NCBI RefSeq assembly: GCF_020386975.1
Contig: NZ_JABFNK010000003.1
Coordinates: forward strand, 124,001-188,000
Direction: 5' to 3'
From: Thermococcus bergensis
Lineage (GTDB): Archaea; Methanobacteriota_B; Thermococci; Thermococcales; Thermococcaceae
Length of the DNA stretch: 64,000 nucleotides
Numbering within the stretch: the stretch's first letter is position 1; each line of letters starts with the position of its first letter. Under the pieces are notes generated by a model. It made no database searches, was not told the DNA's origin, and was given only the letters and a program-made list of their open reading frames with translations. This document shows, piece after piece, positions 1-8,666 of the stretch. A program made the position numbers and the translations under genes.

Positions 1-120
1 GAGTTTCTTCTGAAGCCGAGCAGGAGTGTTAGTTTGAGGGGGTTGGTTGTCAGGATTTTAGGGGCGATTCTGGCCGTGAATCTGGACAGATTATACAACT
101 TCACAGATGGTGGGAACTAG
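1..120 (+). pseudogene. C-terminal end of a probable transposase (partial at window edge)
   Basis: Frame 1 is open from the window edge to a TAG at 118-120 and encodes about 39 residues, including LLKPSRSVSLRGLVVR and AVNLDRLYN. This Arg/Leu-rich helical tail resembles the C-termini of DDE transposases of the IS4/IS5 type, but that is recognition by eye only. It is not part of the 869-bp element found elsewhere in the window, because the sequences differ. Whether the gene is complete upstream cannot be seen. Confidence 0.35.
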
Positions 121-379
121 GGTATAGCCTATTTAAAATTAACTGTCCAAAAATGGCTTTTGAGCCCATAAAATAATGCTTTAAAATTTTTAAAAACTAA
201 AAAGTCTGAAACTCCAGAATTTTATCTGAAAAGTTCACTGGCATTCTTAGCGCCGTTGGAAGCTAGTGATTGTGTATTCATTCTTTCTGTGATGTTGCTT
301 TTTGGTGGAGAGCCTGTTTGAAGTATATATCAAAAGGTTAAAATACAAATTTAAACCAATTATTTTTTGGTGATCCTTT
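121..379. other. Intergenic region with promoter of the M20 gene
   Basis: No open frame is convincing here. The left half is A/T-rich. Around 320-331 lies a BRE/TATA-like stretch (AAGTATATATC) and around 338-346 a second candidate (GGTTAAAATAC). A GGTGATC ribosome-binding site at 369-375 precedes the ATG at 380. Confidence 0.5.
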
Positions 380-1522
380 ATGAACCCCCTTGAAGAAGCC
401 CTCAAAATTAAAGACCAAATAATCGCCTGGCGCAGAGATTTTCACATGTATCCCGAGCTTGGCTATGAGGAAGAAAGAACTTCAAAAATTGTTGAGGAAC
501 ACTTGAGAGAGTGGGGATACATAATTAAGCGCGTTGGAACCGGGATAATCGCAGATATCGGAGAAGGCGAAAAAACCATAGCCCTAAGGGCGGATATGGA
601 TGCCCTACCAGTTCAGGAGGAAAACGATGTCCCCTATAAGTCAAAGATTCCCGGGAAAATGCACGCTTGCGGTCACGATGCTCACACGGCAATGCTTCTC
701 GGAGCGGCGAAAATAATAGCTGAGCACAAAGATGAGCTTCCCAACAGAGTAAGGCTAATCTTTCAGCCAGCAGAAGAGGGAGGAAACGGAGCTCTGAAAA
801 TGATAGAAGGAGGAGCTTTAGAAGGCGTTAACGCCATCTTTGGCCTCCACGTATGGATGGAACTACCGAGCGGTGTTGTTGGTATAAGAGAAGGCCCCTT
901 CATGGCTGGAGTGGGAAGGTTTGATGTTGAGATATTGGGAAAAGGCGGACACGGAGCTTCGCCACATGAAACCATCGACCCAATTCCAATAGCGGCCCAA
1001 GCTGTTTTAGCTTTCCAGACAATCATAAGCAGGAACCTTAATCCCCTGGAAAGTGGAGTTGTGAGCGTGGGCTCAATAAAAGCCGGAGAAGCTTTTAACG
1101 TGATTCCAGAGAGAGTTTATATGAGCGGCACCTACAGATTTTTCACGCCTGAAACAAAAAGCCTTGTTGAAAAAAGAATTGAGGAGATTTTAAAAGGCAT
1201 AACATTAGCCAACAATGCCTCGTATAAGCTCAAAATAGAAGAAGTTGGTCCGCCAACAATAAACAACCCACAAATGGCCTCTCTCGCCAAGAGAGTTGCC
1301 CAAAATCTGGAATTGAAAGTGGAAGAAGTTCCAAAGACCATGGGAGCTGAAGACTTTGCCTTCTATCTCCAAAAAGTACCGGGAGCATTCATAGCTTTAG
1401 GCATTAGAAACGAGGAAAAGGGCATAGTATATCCACATCACCATCCAAAGTTCGATGTTGATGAAGATGTTCTTCACTTGGGAACTGCGTTGGAAGTGGG
1501 ATTAGCTTTTGAAAGAATTTGA
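380..1522 (+). CDS. M20-family amidohydrolase/carboxypeptidase (CPSA/aminoacylase type)
   Basis: A cytosolic zinc enzyme that hydrolyses N-acyl amino acids or removes C-terminal residues from peptides, feeding amino-acid fermentation. The 380-residue length is typical. Visible motifs are MHACGHDAHT near residues 94-103 (metal ligand Cys/His and the adjacent Asp), the general-base pair in AEEGG near 131-135, LHVW near 156, and a C-terminal HHHPKFDVD near 353-361. The start follows GGTGATC by five bases. The gene stands alone between a possible transposase tail and the subtilase gene. Whether it acts as aminoacylase, carboxypeptidase or indole-acyl hydrolase cannot be decided from sequence. Confidence 0.9.
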   Translation: MNPLEEALKIKDQIIAWRRDFHMYPELGYEEERTSKIVEEHLREWGYIIKRVGTGIIADIGEGEKTIALRADMDALPVQEENDVPYKSKIPGKMHACGHDAHTAMLLGAAKIIAEHKDELPNRVRLIFQPAEEGGNGALKMIEGGALEGVNAIFGLHVWMELPSGVVGIREGPFMAGVGRFDVEILGKGGHGASPHETIDPIPIAAQAVLAFQTIISRNLNPLESGVVSVGSIKAGEAFNVIPERVYMSGTYRFFTPETKSLVEKRIEEILKGITLANNASYKLKIEEVGPPTINNPQMASLAKRVAQNLELKVEEVPKTMGAEDFAFYLQKVPGAFIALGIRNEEKGIVYPHHHPKFDVDEDVLHLGTALEVGLAFERI

Positions 1523-1683
1523 GTTATTGTTTAACCTTTTCATTTACTTAACGAACTCATTTTGAATTGAAGCTACACATATAAATTATTGACTTCTTGC
1601 TATCTATTGAGCATTAATGGGCTTTATGTCCCATTATCGCAGACAACCAAAACGCTATGAAACTATTTTTATACACCAATGCC

Positions 1684-1741
1684 GAAATGTTTATATCGAT
1701 ACACATTACAATAGTATAGTGAACTATCTTATAGGAGGGAT
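1684..1741 (+). promoter_or_regulatory. Promoter and ribosome-binding site of the pyrolysin gene
   Basis: A BRE/TATA-like GAAATGTTTATATC lies at about 1684-1697, and a strong GGAGGGA ribosome-binding site at 1734-1740 sits a few bases before GTG at 1746. This makes 1746 the start rather than the in-frame codon at 1617, whose upstream part (1617-1745) contains the promoter and no signal peptide. Confidence 0.6.
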
Positions 1742-1745
1742 AGTA

Positions 1746-4700
1746 GTGAAAAAGTTGAGCCTGTTTTTGATAATCCTGGTAGTGCTCTCAGTGCTTCCTG
1801 TAGGGGCGACAACCGCAACAGAAACCCAAGAAACTCCTTATCCAGCCAATTTTATACCCGGAGAAGTCCTAAAACAAGATATAGCTCCAGAGAAAGAATA
1901 CGCCCTTGATGTATTTGAAGCCCTCAAAGAACTTGGAATGATAGACCCAATAAGCAAACCAGAATATCAGTTTATAGTCGTTGAAATGCCAATTGGAAAT
2001 GTACAAAAACTCCTTGAGATTCCGGGGGTACTTCACGTATGGAGAGACAAGACCGTAAAAATCCTAGAACCTGTTTCAATTGAGGAAAACACACTTCCAT
2101 TAAAAGCTGAACCCTCTTCTCCCGACATGTTCATGAGCATCTTTGAGATAAATGCCTACGACACGTGGGTTAACTACGGCGTCCTTGGAGACAACGTTAC
2201 CGTTGCTGTTCTGGACACTGGTATTGATGTTGGCCACCCATTCCTCCAAGTCACTCTAGACGGAAGGCCGAAGATTATCGACATATACGACGCAAGCGAT
2301 GAGGGAATTGCCCAGCTGTACTACGCAACTAATACCACCCTGAACGGCACGATAGTCGTCAACATGGAGGTTCCCGTGTACTGGGGTGCCTATTATCCCT
2401 ACTACGGCCACGACAAGATCACCACCTATTACAACATGACCTCCTACTTCGTTGGCAACATAACCGGTGACGAGTACTACCTCGGCCTCCTCCCAGAGAG
2501 GTACTTCGACCTCAACAACTTCTTCGGCACTCCAAACGACCCGTATAACTTGGGCCTCTTCGGCGACCTGAGCGACGTTTACCCGGTTCTCATTGTCGAA
2601 AACAACGGCACTTACACTGCATACATAGACTACAACCTCAACAACAACTTCACCGACGACCAGCCCATAGGGCTGTTCACCGAGACCGGTGACTACTTCC
2701 AGACTCCAGACACTCTCGTGAGCATAGCCCTTGCAAAGGTTCACATTGGCGACATGGATAACCCCGACAACTATCCGTACATCGTCCCCTATGGAGACGG
2801 TATAGGCTACGCCATGTTCATGTGGGATCCCCACGGTCACGGAACCCACGTCAGCGGTACCGTTGCCGGTGTTGGTCAGCCTGATGATCCAATGTTCAGG
2901 GGAGTCTACGGTGTTGCTCCAAACGCCCAGCTCATCGAGGTTAAGGTTCTCCCCGGTGAGGTGGGATTTGGTAGAACCAGCTGGATCATCAACGGAATGT
3001 TCTACGCAGCTCTCAACGGTGCCGACGTCATCAGCATGTCCCTTGGCGGTGGGGGAGAGATAAACGACGGCATTGAGAGCCCCGAGAACTTCTATGCTAA
3101 CATGATAACCGACTTGTTTGGAGTCGTTTTTGCAATAGCCGCTGGAAACGAAGGGCCATCAACCAACACCGTTCACTCACCCGGTACGAGCGACCTCGTC
3201 ATAACGGTCGGTAACTACGTGGGCAACGAGAGGGAGGCCTACTGGTACGGAGTTGACTTGGGCATCATGAGTGGACCTTCAATGAGCTCAAGCAGGGGAC
3301 CAAGGGACGACGGTATGCTCGATCCGGATGTCATGGCTCCCGGTACGGACATATTCTCAAGCCTGCCGATGTGGTACACTGTGCTCTATGGAAACCCGTA
3401 CAGGTACTACGGAATCTGGAGCGGTACCTCGATGGCCACCCCGCACGTCAGCGGTACCGTTGCTCTTATGATAAGCTACGCCAAGCAACATGGCATCAGA
3501 TACGACCCGTTCATGATAAAGCGCGCCCTCGAACTCAGCGCGAAGCCCGTTAACGGAACGCTCATAGACCAGGGCTTCGGTCTCATTCAGGTTGACAAGG
3601 CTATCGAGAAGCTTGAGGAGCTCAGCCAGGAGCCAACCACCTATATCTACGGTGGAACCACCTTCACCAGCTTCAAGAACCCAATTGAAGCTCCACTTAT
3701 TCCGATATCACCAGCCTATGTGGAGTTTAACAGCTACTTCTATGGTGTGTTTGGACTCCCGTACCTCTATCGTGGTGTCTACATAAGAAATGAATATCCT
3801 TCAGGTGTCCCACTATACTTCTACCCACTTAAATACTATGATGGATATGGCCTCTGGTACACGACATCCGAGAAGACTTACACCATAAGCACCAACGTCG
3901 ACTGGATAATCCCGAGCACCAACACCGTTGTTGCCGGGGGCAATATCATAGGAGAGTTCTCAATAAACATCGACTATTCTCAATTGCAGAGCACAGGAGT
4001 ACACATAGGACTCGTCTACATTGACGACCCAGACACGAGCTACATAGATGGCTTTATCCCAGTAATTGTTGACTATCCAATGAATTCGAACGGCGAGACC
4101 CACATCAAGTTCTCAGACACTGAGAAGCCAGGAGAGGCCAAACACTACTTCGTGAAAGTCCCGAGAGGAACCAAAGAGCTCCGTGTCACACTTCGCGTGC
4201 CAGCTGACGAAAACGGAATGCCTATGGGCAGAACCAAGCTGGTAATAGCGAGGCCTTTAGGCGGTGTTGTATATGATGGTGTTCCAGGCTACTATTACGT
4301 TGGAGCAAACCCCTCCGGAAACATCTACGAGTACACATGGGTAGTGGAGAATCCTGTCGAGGGAACCTGGGAGATAACAGCATACTCAAGCACATTCACC
4401 AAGTACTGGAGTGGATATGATGAGTCCCACTACGAAATAGAAGTCGAACTCGCATCGGTCTCTATATCACCTCAGCTCATAAGAAAGGATGTTGATTCAC
4501 CTTCTGTAGTTGATGTAAATGCTGTAGTTACAAATAACTATGGCACCTTCAACGCAAGTGCCATAGGCTATGGGCTTGGCAGACTCGATGTCAGCAATGT
4601 TATGGCAAGAAACGTTGGCCAAGACGAGTGGGATGTTGTTGGTGTGGTCTACGTCGACCCAACTACATACTTCATAAGGTTCGGCATCACCCAACCAGAA

Positions 4701-5954
4701 GACCCGAGCGCTGATCTCGACCTCTACGTCTACTACTTCCCAACCTATGAGGACCTCTTAAACTTTGAAAACTACATCCTCTACTATGAGCAAATTGGCC
4801 CAACCAGCGACGAGGTCTTTGAGCAGTTCATGCCTGCACCAGGATACTACCTCATAGTAGTCCATGGATATGACACCGTCGGCTACAACCCAATTGGCTA
4901 CGTGTTCTACTACCAAATCCTCGGAGACAACGGTGATGTGAGTGTAGACCCAACACCATTCACATTCAGTTCTGGCTCAAAGACGATAAGCGCTCAGGTC
5001 AACCTAACTGGTGAGGGCACTTACCTTGGCATCCTCGGACTTGTTGACACAGACACTGGGGAGTCCATGGTGTACGCTCCAATGATATTCCAAGTCGGTC
5101 AGCCAGAAATGTATGTGGGGCTAATGGGAACTCCCACAATAGGAGAACCTACAACTATGACACTCAAAATACTTGATAAAGCCACACTTGAGCCTATTCA
5201 GGGAGAAGTGAAGGTACTCATAGATGGCAAAGAGTACTACGCAGTTGATGGTGAGCTCAAGTTTATATACACAGCAACCTCCCTTAATGACGCTATCTTT
5301 AACGTCAAAGTAATCAGCGACAAATACAAAGACTTTGAAGGACAGTTTAGGGTCTCCGTCAAAGAACCGTTTACTGAATTTGCAAGTGAAAGCAACATAA
5401 GTGCAGCAGTTCTCACAGGTCCCGGAGAGATTACAAACTTCCAGGCAGTTCACGGAAAAGTCTCGGTAACTGTAAGCGGAGAGACAGGCACTACATCCAC
5501 AGTTAGAATAACACTACCGCTGGATGCCTACTTCATCGAAGTCCAGAGCGACCATGTGGTTAACTACTACATCGAGAAAGGAAAGTATGCACAGTACCTC
5601 TTTGTCACAGTGAAATTTGCATCAGAGGTTACTATAGAAGTAACTTACAAGACAAGCTATGACATAATGAGAACAATGTACATGACTTGGTACCTCCTCT
5701 ACAACAGTTATTCCAGAAAGTTTGACGACCTATATGCAAAAGCCATAGAACTGGGAGTTGACAACGAAACACTACAAGAAGCCCTCACCTACAAAGAGCT
5801 CGCCGAAGAAAACTACAATGCAATAGCAGAGAAATTTGGCATTCCAATACAACCAAAGATACAAGCAATTCCATATATAAGAAGAGCATACATCAACATA
5901 AAAACGGCGTATGAAATTCTAAGTGAAGCCATAGAAGACCTCGAAACCTCTTGA
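1746..5954 (+). CDS. pls: Pyrolysin/stetterlysin-type secreted subtilisin-like protease
   Basis: A large extracellular serine protease (about 1402 residues) for peptide scavenging. The GTG start gives a classical signal peptide (VKKLSLFLIILVVL...VGA), then a propeptide, then a subtilase domain. The triad is visible: Asp in AVLDTGIDVGHPF (about 157), His in HGHGTHVSG (about 364) and Ser in SGTSMATPHVSG (about 562), with the oxyanion Asn in AAGNEGPS (about 467). The roughly 200-residue insertion between Asp and His is the hallmark of the pyrolysin/tripeptidyl-peptidase II branch. About 840 residues follow, Tyr-, Thr- and Asn-rich beta domains (many N-x-S/T sequons) and a helical tail. No CGP tail is present. 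The catalytic part is visibly richer in GC than the rest. Confidence 0.93.
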   Translation: MKKLSLFLIILVVLSVLPVGATTATETQETPYPANFIPGEVLKQDIAPEKEYALDVFEALKELGMIDPISKPEYQFIVVEMPIGNVQKLLEIPGVLHVWRDKTVKILEPVSIEENTLPLKAEPSSPDMFMSIFEINAYDTWVNYGVLGDNVTVAVLDTGIDVGHPFLQVTLDGRPKIIDIYDASDEGIAQLYYATNTTLNGTIVVNMEVPVYWGAYYPYYGHDKITTYYNMTSYFVGNITGDEYYLGLLPERYFDLNNFFGTPNDPYNLGLFGDLSDVYPVLIVENNGTYTAYIDYNLNNNFTDDQPIGLFTETGDYFQTPDTLVSIALAKVHIGDMDNPDNYPYIVPYGDGIGYAMFMWDPHGHGTHVSGTVAGVGQPDDPMFRGVYGVAPNAQLIEVKVLPGEVGFGRTSWIINGMFYAALNGADVISMSLGGGGEINDGIESPENFYANMITDLFGVVFAIAAGNEGPSTNTVHSPGTSDLVITVGNYVGNEREAYWYGVDLGIMSGPSMSSSRGPRDDGMLDPDVMAPGTDIFSSLPMWYTVLYGNPYRYYGIWSGTSMATPHVSGTVALMISYAKQHGIRYDPFMIKRALELSAKPVNGTLIDQGFGLIQVDKAIEKLEELSQEPTTYIYGGTTFTSFKNPIEAPLIPISPAYVEFNSYFYGVFGLPYLYRGVYIRNEYPSGVPLYFYPLKYYDGYGLWYTTSEKTYTISTNVDWIIPSTNTVVAGGNIIGEFSINIDYSQLQSTGVHIGLVYIDDPDTSYIDGFIPVIVDYPMNSNGETHIKFSDTEKPGEAKHYFVKVPRGTKELRVTLRVPADENGMPMGRTKLVIARPLGGVVYDGVPGYYYVGANPSGNIYEYTWVVENPVEGTWEITAYSSTFTKYWSGYDESHYEIEVELASVSISPQLIRKDVDSPSVVDVNAVVTNNYGTFNASAIGYGLGRLDVSNVMARNVGQDEWDVVGVVYVDPTTYFIRFGITQPEDPSADLDLYVYYFPTYEDLLNFENYILYYEQIGPTSDEVFEQFMPAPGYYLIVVHGYDTVGYNPIGYVFYYQILGDNGDVSVDPTPFTFSSGSKTISAQVNLTGEGTYLGILGLVDTDTGESMVYAPMIFQVGQPEMYVGLMGTPTIGEPTTMTLKILDKATLEPIQGEVKVLIDGKEYYAVDGELKFIYTATSLNDAIFNVKVISDKYKDFEGQFRVSVKEPFTEFASESNISAAVLTGPGEITNFQAVHGKVSVTVSGETGTTSTVRITLPLDAYFIEVQSDHVVNYYIEKGKYAQYLFVTVKFASEVTIEVTYKTSYDIMRTMYMTWYLLYNSYSRKFDDLYAKAIELGVDNETLQEALTYKELAEENYNAIAEKFGIPIQPKIQAIPYIRRAYINIKTAYEILSEAIEDLETS

Positions 5955-6008
5955 TAGTTCTCCCTTAATTTTTTAAATCCTCTTTCTATTTTTACCCTGT
6001 GATGACTC

Positions 6009-6311
6009 ATGAAGATTTACGTGAAAGTTTACCGTGTTCAGGGAGAAGTTCTTGTAGCAGCATGTGATGAAGAGCTTCTGGGTAAAACGTTTAGAGAAGG
6101 GGAGCTTAAATTGGAAGTGAAAGAGAGATTTTATAAAGGAGAACTTAAGGATGTTGACGCCCTCGAAGAGCTTCTAGAAGAAGCCACAATAGCCAACCTC
6201 ACCGGAGAGAGATGCGTAAAAAAGGCCATTGAGCTGGGCTATGTAGATGAAAAGAGAGTCCTATACATCCAGGGAGTTCCCCACGCGCAGATGGCGAAAA
6301 TACTATATTGA
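6009..6311 (+). CDS. DUF424 family protein
   Basis: A 100-residue archaeal protein of the DUF424 family. The family's ending pattern is visible: ANLTGERCVKKAIELGY, then GVPHAQ near the C-terminus. Its molecular role is not established. It lies 32 bp upstream of the NMD3-like gene and probably shares its transcript, which suggests a link to ribosome assembly or translation (inference). A T/A-rich promoter (TTTTTTAAATCC, about 5968-5979) and GTGATG upstream of the ATG support this start. Confidence 0.8.
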   Translation: MKIYVKVYRVQGEVLVAACDEELLGKTFREGELKLEVKERFYKGELKDVDALEELLEEATIANLTGERCVKKAIELGYVDEKRVLYIQGVPHAQMAKILY

Positions 6312-6343
6312 GCTTTTTAACCACAGTGTAAAGGGTGAGAGAA

Positions 6344-7501
6344 ATGAGCGAGAGATTTTGCTACAGGTGTGGAATCAGTGAGAGTGAGGGTGGGCCTTTG
6401 ATAGAGGGTCTCTGTCAGGTGTGCTTTAGAAAAGAAAACCCCGTGCTCCTCATAGAAGATGAAATAAATACCGAACTCTGTCAAAACTGCGGGAGTTATA
6501 AAGTCAGGGGGACATGGGTTGACCCAAGGAATTACGAACTTGAAGAGCTCATCTTCGAAGTTGCGGATAATGCTCTCGTTGAGAATCTACTCCTTGATGA
6601 GAGGATTAAAGAAGTAAAGATAGTTCCCAAAGATGAACTCGAAGAAATAACAGAGTTACCAGTAGGAACTGCATATGTGAGCTTTGAGCCCGTTGACTGG
6701 CACATAGAGTACTTTCCAGCAATAATCAACTATGAAGTGGAGGTTAAAGCGAGAATCCACGAAATGCAGAAAGAGCTCCACCATGAGAAGAAGATAGTAA
6801 CAGTTTATGTAAGGCAGACGGTTTGTCCAAGGTGTCAGAAATTCTTAGGAGGCTATTTCGAGGCAATTTTGCAGGTGAGAGCTGAGGACAGAGTATTAAC
6901 AAAAGAGGAGAAAGAAAAGATTTCAAAGCTCGTTGAGGAAAAGGTCGACGAAATAATGAAGCGAGACAGAATGGGCTTCATTCAGGACACCATAGAGAAA
7001 GAAGAAGGAATAGACTTCTACATGGGCTCAACGAGTGCCGCAAGAAAGCTCGCCCAAATGATACGGGACAAATACGGCGGAAGTATAAGCGAGGCATATC
7101 AGCTGGTCGGGCAGGACAGAATGACAAGCAAAGAAGTTTACAGGACGAGCGTTAGTGTTAGAATCCCGAAGTTTAAAGTAGGGGACATCGTTGAGGACAA
7201 AAAAGGCAACATATACAGGGTTGAGGGAGTTAGCGGGAAAGGCTTGTCTCTGAAAAATCTTTCCACACATGAAAACGAACACAAAGACTGGAAAACAGTA
7301 AAGCGAGATGAAATCGATACAGTGGAGCATGAGAGATTAGATGCCATGGCAACGAGCTCGACCCCACGAGAAGTCCAGTTTATGGACATGAAAAACTATG
7401 AGACCTTTGAACTCGAAAAGCCAGAATTTGAAATAGAAGAAGGAGAAGTTTACAAACTTGTCAAGGTCAAAGGAAGATACTACATCGAAGAAAAGAAGTG
7501 A
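6344..7501 (+). CDS. Archaeal NMD3-like ribosome assembly protein
   Basis: Homologue of eukaryotic NMD3, the 60S maturation/export adaptor; in archaea presumably a late large-subunit assembly factor. About 385 residues. The N-terminal zinc-binding part has paired cysteines CYRCG (about 5-8), CQVC (about 25-28), CQNCG (about 45-48) and CPRCQ (about 160-163), followed by the alpha/beta NMD3 core and an OB-like region (KVGDIVEDKKGNIYRVEGV). GGTGAG at 6334-6339 selects ATG 6344 over the in-frame GTG at 6335. It lies between DUF424 and DUF1464 genes on the same strand. Confidence 0.85.
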   Translation: MSERFCYRCGISESEGGPLIEGLCQVCFRKENPVLLIEDEINTELCQNCGSYKVRGTWVDPRNYELEELIFEVADNALVENLLLDERIKEVKIVPKDELEEITELPVGTAYVSFEPVDWHIEYFPAIINYEVEVKARIHEMQKELHHEKKIVTVYVRQTVCPRCQKFLGGYFEAILQVRAEDRVLTKEEKEKISKLVEEKVDEIMKRDRMGFIQDTIEKEEGIDFYMGSTSAARKLAQMIRDKYGGSISEAYQLVGQDRMTSKEVYRTSVSVRIPKFKVGDIVEDKKGNIYRVEGVSGKGLSLKNLSTHENEHKDWKTVKRDEIDTVEHERLDAMATSSTPREVQFMDMKNYETFELEKPEFEIEEGEVYKLVKVKGRYYIEEKK

Positions 7502-7546
7502 GACAAGCTTTCTTAGAATTCTATCTTTCTCTACTTGGGTGAGAGG

Positions 7547-8614
7547 ATGAGGGTTGTAGGCGTTGATCCAGGCACGAAGAGCTTCGACATTATTGGCCTT
7601 GAAAATGGAAAGATAAAGCTCGACCTCAGCTTTCCGAGTGAGATAGTTGCGGAAGAACCTAGCAGAATCGTCAAATCAATAGAGGATTTTGAAGCAGACC
7701 TTATAGTTGGTCCTTCGGGATACGGTGTTCCCCTCAAGCATATAAGCGAACTAACCGATAGAGCCCGCTTTGAAATGACTCTTGTTAGAGAAGAAGAGAT
7801 GAAGAGAATACCTGTCCTTATTGGACTGCAGAAGATGATAGATGAAATGGCAGAAAAGAATATGAACGTCTGGTTCATTCCCGGCGTTATACACCTTCCA
7901 ACGGTTCCAGAGTGGAGAAAGTACAATAAAATTGATATGGGAACTGCGGATAAGATGGCCTTAACTGTTCTTGCCATTTATGACCAGGCAAAAAGGCTCG
8001 GGATTGATTACTCCAACGTCTCCTTTGTCCTCCTTGAGGTTGGCTTCGGCTACAACTATGCGGGAGCCGTTGAAGAAGGGAAAATAGTTGACGGAATTGG
8101 TGGCACAATTTTTCCGGGGCCTGCATATGTAAACAGCGGTGCTCTTGATGGAGAGGTAGCTTACTTAATGGGAAACATCAAGAAGTGGCACCTCTTCTGG
8201 GGAGGGGCAAGCATAATAGCGGCCGAAAAGATATTGCCGCCAGAGGAATTTGCAAAAAGGCTTGACGAAGAGCCCTTTGCAAAGGCTTGGGAGGCCATGA
8301 AAGATGGATTTGTTAAGGCTGTCGCCAGCGAGCTCGCAGTTGTTAGGGAAGCAAAGGAGATAATACTCTCAGGCAGGCTTATGCGCATAGATGAGCTTAG
8401 GAAGGACGTTGAAGACTTATTCGAGGAGCTTTTTGGCATTCCGGTAGTTAAACAGCGCGGCCTTGAAGGTAGGGCAAAGGAAGCCGCTCAGGGGAGCGCA
8501 ATAATTGCGGACGGACTTGCTGGGGGAGAGTTTAAGGAGCTTGTGGAGCATGTTGAAATAAAGAAGAGCTACGGGAGCGTCCTTGACTACGTGAAGCTTC
8601 CCTTGAACATTTGA
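7547..8614 (+). CDS. DUF1464 family ASKHA-fold protein (kinase-like)
   Basis: About 355 residues with an actin/sugar-kinase/Hsp70-like ATPase fold. MRVVGVDPGTKSFD at the start is the phosphate-1 motif (Asp-Gly-Thr-like loop), LLEVGFGYNYAGAV near 165-180 is the phosphate-2 region, and ILSGRLMR near 275-280 resembles the adenosine motif. The DUF1464 family is archaeal and its substrate is unknown; it has been compared with butyrate kinases. GGTGAGAGG immediately upstream picks ATG 7547 rather than TTG 7535. Confidence 0.75.
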   Translation: MRVVGVDPGTKSFDIIGLENGKIKLDLSFPSEIVAEEPSRIVKSIEDFEADLIVGPSGYGVPLKHISELTDRARFEMTLVREEEMKRIPVLIGLQKMIDEMAEKNMNVWFIPGVIHLPTVPEWRKYNKIDMGTADKMALTVLAIYDQAKRLGIDYSNVSFVLLEVGFGYNYAGAVEEGKIVDGIGGTIFPGPAYVNSGALDGEVAYLMGNIKKWHLFWGGASIIAAEKILPPEEFAKRLDEEPFAKAWEAMKDGFVKAVASELAVVREAKEIILSGRLMRIDELRKDVEDLFEELFGIPVVKQRGLEGRAKEAAQGSAIIADGLAGGEFKELVEHVEIKKSYGSVLDYVKLPLNI

Positions 8615-8639
8615 GTTTTCATTAACTTTTTAACCTTAG

Positions 8640-8648
8640 GTTTACAAC
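8640..8648 (+). promoter_or_regulatory. SurR-like binding site at the sulfur reductase promoter
   Basis: The sequence GTT-TAC-AAC fits the SurR half consensus GTT-n3-AAC. It lies just downstream of a TATA-like CTTTTTAACC (about 8627-8636) and about 18 bp before the start codon, i.e. over the expected transcription start. In Pyrococcus furiosus, SurR is known to bind and repress the homologous gene when sulfur is absent. The position here fits repression. Confidence 0.55.
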
Positions 8649-8666
8649 CCTTTTTTGGTGATGAGT

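Noticed and set aside
1617-1745. N-terminal extension of the protease from the codon at 1617
   Set aside because: It would place the TATA box inside the gene and put 43 non-hydrophobic residues before an ideal signal peptide that has its own GGAGGGA.
2256-2849. Open minus-strand frame of 197 codons opposite the subtilase gene
   Set aside because: Val-rich, repetitive composition produced by the antisense of Tyr/Asn/Asp codons; the plus strand contains the unambiguous protease.
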